Below, piece by piece: positions 49,109 through 58,542 of a stretch of 64,000 nt of DNA. Under the pieces are notes generated by a model. That model did not search any database and was not told the origin of the DNA. It was given only the letters and a program-made list of their open reading frames with translations. Origin of the DNA: an uncultured Flavobacterium sp. (GTDB lineage Bacteria > Bacteroidota > Bacteroidia > Flavobacteriales > Flavobacteriaceae); assembly GCF_946478785.1 (NCBI RefSeq), contig NZ_CAMLDD010000004.1, forward strand, positions 275,268-339,267. Direction: 5' to 3'. The stretch's first letter is position 1; each line of letters starts with the position of its first letter. The translations under genes and the position numbers were made by a program.

Positions 49109-50482
49109 ATGAAACATACCTATAAACTTATAGCGACACTTATAACAATCTTAAATTGTTCCATTGGAGAAGCACAAAATCCTATTGTGCAAACCAAATA
49201 TTCGGCAGATCCTGCACCAATGGTACATAATGGCACAGTGTATCTGTATACAAGCCATGATGAAGACGATGCCAATGCCGATGGTAAAGGATTTAAAATG
49301 CTCAATTGGTCGCTTTATACATCAACCGACATGGTCAATTGGACAGATAATGGAGTAGTTGCTTCTCTAAAAGACTTTAGTTGGGCAAAACAAGATAATG
49401 GTGCCTGGGCTGTACAGTGTATTGAACGAGATGGTAAATTTTATTTATACTGTCCCATGCATGGCGGAGGCATAGGAGTTTTGGTTTCAGATAGTCCTTA
49501 TGGTCCATTTAAGGACCCTCTTGGCAAGAAACTTATTAATCATCATCCTTGGAACGATATCGATCCTACTCCATTTATTGATGACGATGGTCAGGCGTAT
49601 TTGTTTTGGGGAAATCCCGGCTTGTATTACGTAAAACTCAATAAGGATATGATATCCTGTTCAGGTGAAGTTAAACAAGTACCCAATACTATAGAATCTT
49701 TTGGTAAACGCGAAGGAGAAAAAAATGATATGAGACCTACGACTTATGAGGAGGGGCCATGGATGTATAAACGCAATGGCCTGTATTATTTATTTTTTGC
49801 CGCAGGGCCAATACCGGAGCATATTGGTTATTCAACCAGTAAAAGTATAACAGAACCCTGGAAATATCAAGGCGTCATCATGCCTGTACAAGGAAATTCT
49901 TTTACTAATCATCCAGGTGTAATTGATTTTAAGGGAAAGAGCTATTTTTTCTATCATAACGGAGCATTACCAGGTGGTGGTGGTTTTACCCGTTCGGTAT
50001 GTGTAGAAGAACTTAAATTTGATAAAGATGGTTCAATCGTGCAAATGAATATGACAGAAGGTATTAAACAGAGTTTAAAACCATTAAATCCGTATGTAAA
50101 AACTGAAGCTGAAACCATTGCCTGGTCTGAAGGAGTGAAGTCAATGGAAGATAATGTAGCCGGCACTTTTATTATGGCAAAATACAATGACGCTTTTATC
50201 AAAGTAAAAGAAGTGGATTTTCGTAAAAAAGGCGCCTCGAAATTCACAACAAGAATTGGCACAACGCAGAACAGAAATGTTTCAATGGAAATACGATTGG
50301 ACACTAAAGACGGAGAATTACTTGGAACTGTAAATGTACCAATTATGGGAGGCAATGAAAAATGGACAGTACAAACAATCGACACTAAAAAAGTTTCAGG
50401 TATTCATGATTTGTATTTTGTTTTTAAAGGAGAAGCGAAGGAAGATATACTGTACTTTGATGATTGGAAATTCTTAAAATAA
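49109..50482 (+). CDS. GH43 with C-terminal CBM6-like domain
   Basis: A 457-residue exported enzyme (signal 1-23, GEAQ). The propeller opens [19 protein letters not shown] with base Asp34; the tuning Asp is in [11 protein letters not shown] and acid Glu215 in [11 protein letters not shown]. From about 330 a CBM6-like module follows ([13 protein letters not shown]...DLYFVFKG...DDWKFLK). This architecture is that of arabinoxylan arabinofuranohydrolases and related xylosidases. It is followed by the GH8 relic, then by a DUF5060-type gene, consistent with xylan breakdown. Precise linkage specificity unknown. Confidence 0.88.
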   Translation: MKHTYKLIATLITILNCSIGEAQNPIVQTKYSADPAPMVHNGTVYLYTSHDEDDANADGKGFKMLNWSLYTSTDMVNWTDNGVVASLKDFSWAKQDNGAWAVQCIERDGKFYLYCPMHGGGIGVLVSDSPYGPFKDPLGKKLINHHPWNDIDPTPFIDDDGQAYLFWGNPGLYYVKLNKDMISCSGEVKQVPNTIESFGKREGEKNDMRPTTYEEGPWMYKRNGLYYLFFAAGPIPEHIGYSTSKSITEPWKYQGVIMPVQGNSFTNHPGVIDFKGKSYFFYHNGALPGGGGFTRSVCVEELKFDKDGSIVQMNMTEGIKQSLKPLNPYVKTEAETIAWSEGVKSMEDNVAGTFIMAKYNDAFIKVKEVDFRKKGASKFTTRIGTTQNRNVSMEIRLDTKDGELLGTVNVPIMGGNEKWTVQTIDTKKVSGIHDLYFVFKGEAKEDILYFDDWKFLK

Positions 50483-50520
50483 TTTTTTACAAAAAAGCAA
50501 TCTGTTTTCTAAAAAAGAAA

Positions 50521-50670
50521 TTGACCAAACAAGACCACAATATTTTTGAAGGACCAAACCGTATCTATTTTGAAGTAGGAGGTTCTTTGAGATATGTTTC
50601 TGATGTTAAAAAATAAAAGGATGCCCGTACCGAAGGAATGTCATATGGAATGATATTTATAAACAATTAT
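50521..50670 (+). pseudogene. Relic of a GH8 (xylanase/exo-oligoxylanase) gene
   Basis: One frame reads IFEGPNRIYFEVGG, SLRYVSDVKK, a TAA stop (50614-50616), then KDARTEGMSYGMIF. The EGMSYGM word with preceding RT is the hallmark around the acid Glu of GH8 enzymes, and an IYxEVG...YxxDV stretch just upstream is also normal there. No start, signal peptide or remaining barrel exists; the DUF5060-type gene begins at once. It is therefore the small leftover of a GH8 gene that was largely deleted. GH8 members of Bacteroidota PULs mostly act on xylan. Confidence 0.65.
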
Positions 50671-50674
50671 AATT

Positions 50675-52195
50675 ATGCACAAATTAATACTATTATTGAC
50701 AGTTTCTTTATCTTTTTTGAGTATTTCGGCTCAAAATAAAGTTGAAAAATGGCGTATTTATGAGATCGTTCTTAATGGTGACTCAAAAGGGAATCCGTTC
50801 ACTGATGTACAACTAAGTGCTAAATTTACAAATGGTGAGAATATAAAAAAAGTTTCAGGTTTTTATGATGGAAATGGGACATATAAAATCCGTTTTATGC
50901 CACAAGCGACTGGTGCTTGGACTTATGTCACCTCAAGCAATTTAGAGTCACTTAATAATAAAAAAGGCAAATTTAAATGTTTTTCAAACACCGATAACAA
51001 TCACGGTCAAGTAGTAGTGAAAGATACTTTTAATTTTGCTTATTCAGACAATAAACCATATTACCCTTTTGGTACGACATGTTATGCATGGGTTCATCAA
51101 GGAGATAGTCTTGCCCAATTAACATTGAAAACCCTTGCTAATGGATATTTCAACAAAATGCGCATGTGTATTTTTCCTAAAGACTACGATTGGAATAAAA
51201 ACGAGCCACCCTTATATCCCTTTGAGGGAAAGCCTTTAACTGATTGGGATTACACAAAACTTAACCCTGCATATTTTCAGAATATTGAGAAAAGGATTTC
51301 GCAATTGGATTCACTTGGCATCGAAGCCGATTTAATTGTTTTTCATCCTTACGATCGTTGGGGGTTTCAAAAAATGGACAGAAAAACCAATGATTTATAT
51401 ATCAATTATATTATTGCCCGCTTTGCTGCCTATAAAAACGTATGGTGGAGTCTGGCTAATGAATATGATTTTATGAAGTCTAAGAATATAGATGATTGGA
51501 ACCATTTTATTCAATTATTTGCTGAAAAAGACCCCTACAATCACTTGCGTTCCATACACAATGGGGCTAAGCTCTATGATCACGAAAACCCCTTGCTTAC
51601 ACATGTGAGCATACAAGATGAAGACACCTATAAAGCAAAGGAATTAAGGCCAAAATATAAAAAACCAATAGTTTATGATGAATGCAAGTACGAAGGAAAT
51701 ATTAATTGGCCGTGGGGGAATATAACAGCTCGAGAGATGGTGAACAAATTTTGGCGAGGTGTTGTAAATGGTGGATTTGTTGGGCATGGAGAAACTTATG
51801 TTGCTGAAAATCCTGTTAAATGGGGATATGAATCGCAAGATATTTTGTGGTGGTCAAAAGGGGGAGTTCTCACAGGGGAAAGTCAGGAAAGGATTAAGTT
51901 TTTAAAAAATATAATTGAAGCTGCCCCAGGATATTTAACGCCAAATATCAATACAGAATTATGGGTACCGTATTCATATGTTGGTTTTAAGGATGAATAT
52001 TTTCTGCACTATTTCAGTATTGACCAATCACGCAGCCAAATTATATATTTACCCGAAAATTCAAAATATAAGATTGAAATTATCAATGCGTGGGATATGA
52101 CAATTACGCCTGTTAAGGGAGAATTTAGCGGAAAAAATTTAATTCAACTTCCGCAAAAACCTTTTACAGCATTACGCATCATTAAAACAATGTGA
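50675..52195 (+). CDS. DUF5060/DUF4038-type putative glycoside hydrolase
   Basis: A 506-residue exported protein (signal 1-19, ISAQ). Residues about 22-105 are a DUF5060-like beta-sandwich (KWRIYEIVLNG...GNGTYKIRFMPQATGAW). From about 118 a TIM-barrel of the apiosidase-like/DUF4038 kind follows (YPFGTTCYAWVHQ), with Glu263 (WWSLANEYDF) and Glu336 (VYDECKYEG) at the strand ends where clan A enzymes keep acid/base and nucleophile. A small C-terminal sheet (DUF5605-like) completes it. The substrate of this group is not settled; here it is probably a side-chain sugar of the same hemicellulose. It begins directly after the GH8 relic. Confidence 0.75.
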   Translation: MHKLILLLTVSLSFLSISAQNKVEKWRIYEIVLNGDSKGNPFTDVQLSAKFTNGENIKKVSGFYDGNGTYKIRFMPQATGAWTYVTSSNLESLNNKKGKFKCFSNTDNNHGQVVVKDTFNFAYSDNKPYYPFGTTCYAWVHQGDSLAQLTLKTLANGYFNKMRMCIFPKDYDWNKNEPPLYPFEGKPLTDWDYTKLNPAYFQNIEKRISQLDSLGIEADLIVFHPYDRWGFQKMDRKTNDLYINYIIARFAAYKNVWWSLANEYDFMKSKNIDDWNHFIQLFAEKDPYNHLRSIHNGAKLYDHENPLLTHVSIQDEDTYKAKELRPKYKKPIVYDECKYEGNINWPWGNITAREMVNKFWRGVVNGGFVGHGETYVAENPVKWGYESQDILWWSKGGVLTGESQERIKFLKNIIEAAPGYLTPNINTELWVPYSYVGFKDEYFLHYFSIDQSRSQIIYLPENSKYKIEIINAWDMTITPVKGEFSGKNLIQLPQKPFTALRIIKTM

Positions 52196-52381
52196 TTAGT
52201 TTTTATTTGATTACTTAAATTATTCAATAAAGAAAATTCGTTGCATTATGAAATAGGAATTAATGAAGGTCCATGTCAAAAAGTTGTAAAAAAAAAGAGG
52301 AAGTCTCAAAACTAAAACAAGTCCTGAGAATTGAATATTTGAGACATGCGCTCCGACAGGAGTCCGAATAAAAAACAGAAA

Positions 52382-52416
52382 AAGAGGCTATTTCATGAGT
52401 TGTGAGACAGCCTCTT
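52382..52416 (-). terminator. Hairpin with a minus-strand T-run in the decayed region
   Basis: AAGAGGCT and AGCCTCTT pair, with TCA/TGA inside. Read on the minus strand it is followed by TTTTCTGTTTTTTATT. It would end a minus-strand transcript, although no intact minus gene is upstream of it. Confidence 0.5.
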
Positions 52417-53179
52417 CCTGTTGGAATGTTAACGATAGCAATCGACACTTAATACCAATTTGACATTTTTAAAATATAAATGAGTTCTAAAATCTATGCT
52501 TGTCATAGAAGTTTATTTTCGAACCCTAGCTTATTATCTTGCGATTTTATCAGAATATTATTTATTTGTAGGTACTGTAGCTCCGCTGCCGCACGAATCC
52601 TTTCGTGTGCCTTACTTACAACAGTTTTTATTTTAGGTACCTTGTTGACAAGTTAATGTAAGAAGGTATTAAAAAAAAACATGAAAATATTAGTTTTTTC
52701 TGCTACGTGAGCAAAAAATGGTCATGGCAGGTATATATAGCGAATGCAAACGAAGAGATTCATGTTGAGATAGTAAACACTACAAAAAAACACCTAATTG
52801 TAATGATGTTGATCTTGTAAAACATATGATTACAAAAGTAATTCTCAAAGGAATAAACATCGTTCACTAATTATTTTTCGGATGAGAATGTATTATATCT
52901 CTTCGATATTTCAAAAAGGCATAGGTAATATATATGGTATATCAAATAAAAGGTATAATAGTAATAGGAGTGATCTGGAAAGGAAAATTTTATTGATATC
53001 CTATTTGTTGTCTTCACCCTTATGTTTTTAAATCTAAAACAAAGGTGGGTTTTGTTAATTTAATTATCCTCTTCCGATAACATCATCATACCTATTTGAA
53101 AACAGAGGCAACACCTGTAAATGTATTAGAAAATAACTGGTAGTTTGATTTCAAATACTCATCAATGTATTTCCTTAAA

Positions 53180-53240
53180 TCAGTTTCGCTTTAAAAAATT
53201 AAAGAAACTTTCAGCGACTGTATTGTTGAAAAATTCCATC
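53180..53240 (-). pseudogene. Scrap of an IS3-family-type transposase
   Basis: The minus strand encodes MEFFNNTVAESFFNFLKRN before a stop. DNAVAESFFxxLKRE is the conserved block around the last catalytic Glu of IS3-family OrfB transposases. Frames are broken on both sides and no terminal inverted repeats were seen. Confidence 0.4.
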
Positions 53241-53248
53241 CTATTTGA

Positions 53249-53380
53249 TTATTGGTTTTTAGCAATGAAGCAGTAATAATAAATTGCTAAAGTAGCTACG
53301 GCTCCAACTAATCTGCCAAAAGCAAATAACAGTATCATATTTTCCAATAATGTATAGTTGTTTTGTGATTTTTTCTTCAT
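53249..53380 (-). CDS. Possible 43-residue membrane peptide
   Basis: ATG at 53380 opens MKKKSQNNYTLLENM, followed by a 22-residue hydrophobic span (ILLFAFGRLVGAVATLAIYYYC) and a short tail. The layout (Lys-rich start, one helix) fits a small inner-membrane protein. It lies in otherwise decayed DNA, has no recognised family, and could be accidental. Confidence 0.3.
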   Translation of the reverse strand: MKKKSQNNYTLLENMILLFAFGRLVGAVATLAIYYYCFIAKNQ

Positions 53381-53550
53381 AAATACATCAATAGTATGTT
53401 TAGCTAAAGAATAATTAAGTGTGAATTTAATGTTAAATAAAATCCTTTTTACAAATTATTTAAAAAACATCGTCTTATTCAAATGATAATTTATTGTGAT
53501 AATAAATATGAAAAATTAATAAATAAAGTGCTTTTTTTATTACAAATATA

Positions 53551-53586
53551 ATAATTGCAACAATTAATACCCTTCTTTGATACAAA
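53551..53586 (+). promoter_or_regulatory. Conserved PUL2 regulatory element, copy B
   Basis: ATAATTGCAACAA-N9-TTCTTTGATACAAA, the same two blocks and spacing as copy A. It ends 149 bases before the susC start. TAGTTTG (53594-53600) downstream is close to a -7 box. Confidence 0.65.
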
Positions 53587-53734
53587 AGAGACCGTAGTTT
53601 GAGATTAGTTTATTGTTAATTTGTTCCCAATGTTTACATATAGATCTTTAGCGTGAAATGAATATGAGATGTTTCGTTCTGAAAAAATATTATGTAATAG
53701 CACACACTTGATTAACTAACTAAACTAATTAATT

Positions 53735-56700
53735 ATGAATGAAAAACATGTAATTCAACGTTTTGTGAAAGCAAAAAAACTTTTTAATAAGTATGCCTTT
53801 CTGGTTATGCTTTGTTCATTTGGCCTGGCATCGGCTCAAAATTCTGATACAAAAATTACAGGTATAGTATTAGAAGATTCAAATGGCCAGCCACTTTTTG
53901 GGGTTAGTGTTCTTCTTAAAGGAACTAATGGAGGAGTGGTTACAGACGTAGACGGTTCATTTTCTATTAAAGCTAAAATAGGAGAGACACTTGTTGTAAA
54001 CTATATGGGTTATGCAAGCAAGGAAGTAAAGATTGCCGGTAGTAAATTAACCATTCGACTGAAAGAAGACTTAAAGGCATTAAACGAAGTGGTGGTAATT
54101 GGCTATGGTAAGGCAAAAAGAACGGATCTTACCGGAGCAATTTCTTCTATTAGCGGAGATGAACTTCGTAAAACACAGCCCACTACATTTGATCAGGCAC
54201 TACAAGGAAAAGTAGCCGGTGTAGTGGTGCAACAAACATCTGGGCAACCAGGGGGTGGGGTTAGCGTTCAAATACGTGGTATGTCTTCCTTTGGTAATAG
54301 TTCCCCTTTATATGTAATTGATGGCGTTATAATTGGTAATCGTTCTGAGGGATCTAGTGGTACTAACCCGTTAGCAACTATTAGTCCATCAGATATACAA
54401 TCTATTGATGTGTTAAAAGATGCGTCAGCAACAGCAATTTATGGTTCGCAGGCAACTAATGGTGTAATTGTTATTACTACTAAGAGAGGTAAAGAAGGAG
54501 CGCCAAAAATCTCTTATGAATTTACAACCGGATATCAGGAGCTGACTAAGCAATATCCAACTATGAATTTAAGAGAATATGCTAAGTTTATTAACGACAG
54601 GGCTGCTGTTTGGGGGTTTGATGAAAGACCTGAATTTGCTAACCCAAGGTATTTAGGTAAGGGTACAAACTGGCAAGATGAATTATTCAGAAAAGCCCCA
54701 ACGAGCAATCATGTACTTACATTGAGTGGTGGTAATGACAGAACACAGTATTTAATGTCTGGTTCTTATTTTAGTCAGGAAGGTATAGCGATAGGGTCTA
54801 AATTTACAAGAGCTTCTTTAAGGCTAAATTTGGATAGTAAAGTGACTAATTGGTTTAAAATTGGCACCAGTTTGCAGTTAAGCCATGTTGATGAGGATGT
54901 AAATACAACAAGTTCAAATGTTATTGCAGCGGCATTATGGCAAACACCAGATATCCCTGTAAGAAATCCTGATGGTAGCTATGCTGGAGAAAATAGTAGT
55001 GAAGGATGGATTAATAAACGTGTAAATCCTTATGCTATAGCACTTATTAATAAAAATAATCCTAAAAGAAATGAAGTATTTGCTAATCTTTACGCAGAAA
55101 TGGCATTTACAAAGGATCTAACTTTTAGAAATGAAGTGTCTGGTAATTTTGCATTTAGAACGCAGGATGAATATTACCCTAAATATAAATTTGGGCTAGC
55201 TGAGAAATTAGACAATGAATCAAAATATAGCTATGGTCAGGACTATTATACTGTTTTTAGAAGTTTCCTTACTTATGCTAAGGTATTTAATAGCAAATAC
55301 AATTTTAATGTAATGGTAGGACATGAGGCACAGCTGTCTCAGTTTGAAAATGTAAACGCAGCAAGAAAAGGTTATGTTTCAGACAATGTTACTAATATAG
55401 GTAGTGGTGATGCGCAAACAGCAACCAATGGTGGAGCTAAAGGAGACAATGCACTGGAATCTTATTTTGGTCGTCTTATTTTCATTTATAATGATAAGTA
55501 TATATTGACAGGTAATGCGCGTTCGGATGGTTCTTCAAAATTTGGTCCGGAAAATCGTTGGGTTAATACATATTCAGGAGCATTTGCCTGGAAAATCAAT
55601 AATGAACCTTTCTTAAAAGATGTAAAAGCGATTAATGAACTTAAATTAAGAGCGGGTTATGGTGAAACTAATAATCAAAATATTAGAAACAATGCTCATT
55701 TATCACTATTAACTACTGTACCTACTGCTTTGTCCGGTAGTGCACAACTTACATCTAGTTTAGGAAACTCTAGAGTTCAATGGGAAAAAACAGAATATAG
55801 CAATGTTGGACTTGATCTAAGACTTTTTAACTGGAAACTTGGTCTTACAATAGATGCTTATAATCGTTTGACAAATGATTTGTTGATGCAAATTTCATTA
55901 CCAGCTTATTCCGGAACAACTACTGACTGGACTCCGGGAATTGGATCACCGTTTGTAAATATAGGATCTGTTAGAAATAGAGGGTTTGATCTTCATTTGA
56001 ATTCAACAAATATAACCAAAGAGAATTTTTCCTGGAGTACAGATTTCACATTGTCCCATAACAAAAATAAAGTAATGAAATTAAATACCAAAGGGGCTTC
56101 TTTGACTTCATTGATTTACGGTCCGGACCAGATAGTTTCTGAAACAAAAGTTGGTGGATCTATGGGTGATTTTTATGGGTATGTAGTTGATGGGGGCGTA
56201 TTTGCAACCCCGAGCGATTTTGAGAATCATGCGTTACCTGCTACTAATGATGGTGTTCCCTTACCAATTACACCAAACTCTGGAGGGGTGTGGTATGGAG
56301 ACCTTAAATTTAAAGATTTAAATGGGGATGGTATTATTACTGAAAAAGACAGAACCTATTTAGGCTCTCCTATTCCTGATTTTCAATTAGGTCTTGGTAA
56401 TACCTTTAAGTATAAAAATTTCGATTTAAATATATTCTTTAGTGCCAGTGTGGGTAATAAAGTAGTAAATGAAATGAGGATAAATGGAGAATATCCTTCG
56501 ACACAATTTGGTTTCCTAAAAGTATTAGAAGATCATGCGGTACTTGCTTTAGTAGATGAAAATGGGTCTGCTTCAGATTATAAAAACGTATATGTTACAA
56601 ACCCAAACACTACCATTGTAGGGCTTAGGAATAGTAATACTGCTAATCAAAACCAGCGTTTCTCTGATAAATATGTTGAAGATGGATCTTTTATCAGATG

Positions 56701-56923
56701 TAAGAATATGACTCTGGGTTATACATTCCGCCAGGAACTACTTAAAAAGATACATATAAATACGTTACGTGTATATGCGAGTGTTACCAATGCCTGGCTT
56801 ATTACAAAATATTCAGGATTGGATCCGGAAGTAGGTTCATGGAATCCTTTACGTGCAGGAATTGATAATGGTTTTTATCCACAAGCACGAACATTTACTT
56901 TTGGGCTTAATTTAGGACTTTAA
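53735..56923 (+). CDS. SusC/RagA-type TonB-dependent outer-membrane transporter (PUL2)
   Basis: A 1062-residue transporter. An extended N-terminus precedes the signal (AFLVMLCSFGLASAQ, end about residue 34). Then a carboxypeptidase-regulatory-like domain (ITGIVLEDSNGQPLFGVSV, about 40-115), the TonB-box region LNEVVVIGYGKAKRTDLTGA, the plug with IRGMSSFGNSSPLYVIDG and ATAIYGSQATNGVIVITTKRG, and the barrel ending LGL. It should import large hemicellulose oligosaccharides with the SusD encoded 22 bases downstream. It lies behind a conserved regulatory element. Confidence 0.93.
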   Translation: MNEKHVIQRFVKAKKLFNKYAFLVMLCSFGLASAQNSDTKITGIVLEDSNGQPLFGVSVLLKGTNGGVVTDVDGSFSIKAKIGETLVVNYMGYASKEVKIAGSKLTIRLKEDLKALNEVVVIGYGKAKRTDLTGAISSISGDELRKTQPTTFDQALQGKVAGVVVQQTSGQPGGGVSVQIRGMSSFGNSSPLYVIDGVIIGNRSEGSSGTNPLATISPSDIQSIDVLKDASATAIYGSQATNGVIVITTKRGKEGAPKISYEFTTGYQELTKQYPTMNLREYAKFINDRAAVWGFDERPEFANPRYLGKGTNWQDELFRKAPTSNHVLTLSGGNDRTQYLMSGSYFSQEGIAIGSKFTRASLRLNLDSKVTNWFKIGTSLQLSHVDEDVNTTSSNVIAAALWQTPDIPVRNPDGSYAGENSSEGWINKRVNPYAIALINKNNPKRNEVFANLYAEMAFTKDLTFRNEVSGNFAFRTQDEYYPKYKFGLAEKLDNESKYSYGQDYYTVFRSFLTYAKVFNSKYNFNVMVGHEAQLSQFENVNAARKGYVSDNVTNIGSGDAQTATNGGAKGDNALESYFGRLIFIYNDKYILTGNARSDGSSKFGPENRWVNTYSGAFAWKINNEPFLKDVKAINELKLRAGYGETNNQNIRNNAHLSLLTTVPTALSGSAQLTSSLGNSRVQWEKTEYSNVGLDLRLFNWKLGLTIDAYNRLTNDLLMQISLPAYSGTTTDWTPGIGSPFVNIGSVRNRGFDLHLNSTNITKENFSWSTDFTLSHNKNKVMKLNTKGASLTSLIYGPDQIVSETKVGGSMGDFYGYVVDGGVFATPSDFENHALPATNDGVPLPITPNSGGVWYGDLKFKDLNGDGIITEKDRTYLGSPIPDFQLGLGNTFKYKNFDLNIFFSASVGNKVVNEMRINGEYPSTQFGFLKVLEDHAVLALVDENGSASDYKNVYVTNPNTTIVGLRNSNTANQNQRFSDKYVEDGSFIRCKNMTLGYTFRQELLKKIHINTLRVYASVTNAWLITKYSGLDPEVGSWNPLRAGIDNGFYPQARTFTFGLNLGL

Positions 56924-56945
56924 TTAAACAAAATAATAACGTATT

Positions 56946-58523
56946 ATGAAATATATAAATTTAAAAAATATTTGTGTGATATTTACCGTGCTTTTTGCGG
57001 TAAGCTGCTCGAATGATTTTCTTGATCGCCCTTCTCAATCAGAAATAAGCAGTGAAAATTTTTATCAGACAAAAGAAGAACTTAGGTTAGCTACAGCAGC
57101 ACTTTATGGTAAACCATGGGCGCAATGGAATAATAAAACATATATCCCATTTGGAGATATAATGAGCGGAAACATTGTTATACCACACCAAGGTGGGGAC
57201 TTAGTAGAACTTAACACCTTTACGCTTAATGGATCTAACCCACGTTTGGGTATTGGTTGGAAAGCGCTTTATATTGTAATAGGACATTGTAATATTACCA
57301 TTAAGGCTATTGAAAATACTAAAGCAACAATTGCTGAGGCAGATAAGAATGCTGCCATGTCTGAAGCAAAATTTATTCGTGCCATGGCATACTATCATCT
57401 TGTTTTATTATGGGGAGATGTGCCTATTATTGAAGATTATCAGAAGTTATTAGAATCACCTTTAGTAAATAGAAATATAAAAGAAGATGTTTATCGATTT
57501 ATTACTGAAGATTTAATTTTTGCAGCCGAAAATCTTCCTAAAACTGATCAGCCTGGTAGAGTAACTACTTGGTCTGCAAAAGGTTTGTTAAGTAAAGTAT
57601 ATTTAACGATGGCAGGATTGGGACAATCTGGAGGTACACGTAATCAGGAATATTTGGATTTGGCAAAAAATACTGCAAAAGATGTGATTGAAAACAGTGG
57701 TTTAGTTTTGTTTCCTAGTTATAAGGATCTTTTTAGAACACAGTTTAATGATAGTTCAGAATCATTATTTGCACTGCAATGGACTACCGGTGCAGGTTGG
57801 GATGAAGGTAATATGTTATTGACCTACTCACCAACTCAAGAAATTAATCCTCAAAAAGCTGGTGGTTGGGGTGGTCCATTAATTAGTTATGATTTATATT
57901 TAGCTTATCCGGAGAAGGATTCCATAAGACGTAAAACGAATTTTATGATAACTGGAGATCATTACCCGGAGTTAAATGCTGCTGAAGGTGGTTATACTGC
58001 TACTTATCCAACTATGAAAAAACACATTATTGGTAATGAAATAGATAACAATGCACCTGCAATGACGTTTACTAGTTCCATATTACATACGCCATTACTA
58101 AGATTAGCAGATATTTATTTAGTTTATGCTGAGGCTATATTGGGCAACAATGCCTCTACAACTAATGGGGATGCTGTGCAATATTTTAATATGGTTAGAG
58201 AGCGTGCAAAAGTTGATCCTGTAACCGAGCTTACTATGGATGTTATCTTAAAAGAGAGAAGGCTTGAATTTGCTTGTGAAGGACATTATTGGTATGATTT
58301 GGCAAGACTTTCTTATTTTAATCCGGCAAAAGCAATCAGTCTGCTTAGTAATCAACAACGAGTAACATTTGAATATAATAGTAATACTAAAATAGCTACG
58401 CCTAATGATCCTATTGGAGTCATTTCTCCGGCAACCGTTGCTACCTTTACTTTACAATTACCTGCAACAGAATTAATTGCTAATCCAAAATTGAATGAAC
58501 CTTCTGTACCTTATTATGAATAG
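56946..58523 (+). CDS. SusD/RagB-family glycan-binding lipoprotein (PUL2)
   Basis: A 525-residue lipoprotein (lipobox FAVSC, Cys21). SusD blocks: LDRPSQSEISSENFYQTKEEL, EAKFIRAMAYYHLVLLWGDVPII, LLRLADIYLVYAEAILG and LKERRLEFACEGHYWYDLARLS. It caps the adjacent SusC and binds the polysaccharide. Compared with the PUL1 SusD the sequence is quite different, consistent with a different glycan. The gene overlaps neither neighbour and is followed 19 bases later by the IPT/TIG lipoprotein. Confidence 0.93.
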   Translation: MKYINLKNICVIFTVLFAVSCSNDFLDRPSQSEISSENFYQTKEELRLATAALYGKPWAQWNNKTYIPFGDIMSGNIVIPHQGGDLVELNTFTLNGSNPRLGIGWKALYIVIGHCNITIKAIENTKATIAEADKNAAMSEAKFIRAMAYYHLVLLWGDVPIIEDYQKLLESPLVNRNIKEDVYRFITEDLIFAAENLPKTDQPGRVTTWSAKGLLSKVYLTMAGLGQSGGTRNQEYLDLAKNTAKDVIENSGLVLFPSYKDLFRTQFNDSSESLFALQWTTGAGWDEGNMLLTYSPTQEINPQKAGGWGGPLISYDLYLAYPEKDSIRRKTNFMITGDHYPELNAAEGGYTATYPTMKKHIIGNEIDNNAPAMTFTSSILHTPLLRLADIYLVYAEAILGNNASTTNGDAVQYFNMVRERAKVDPVTELTMDVILKERRLEFACEGHYWYDLARLSYFNPAKAISLLSNQQRVTFEYNSNTKIATPNDPIGVISPATVATFTLQLPATELIANPKLNEPSVPYYE

Positions 58524-58542
58524 TAATAAAAAATATATAAAT

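Larger units (their letters stand above)
52196..53734. other. Long decayed intergenic region upstream of the PUL2 susC (1.5 kb)
   Basis: No intact gene. It has a minus-direction terminator (52382-52416), an IS3-type transposase scrap (53180-53240, minus), a possible 43-residue membrane peptide (53249-53380, minus), and the PUL2 element copy B (53551-53586). An open stretch near 52700-52830 (CYVSKKWSWQVYIANANEE) may be a gene fragment of unknown origin. The frame 52260-52448 on the minus strand is not protein-like. Confidence 0.45.
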
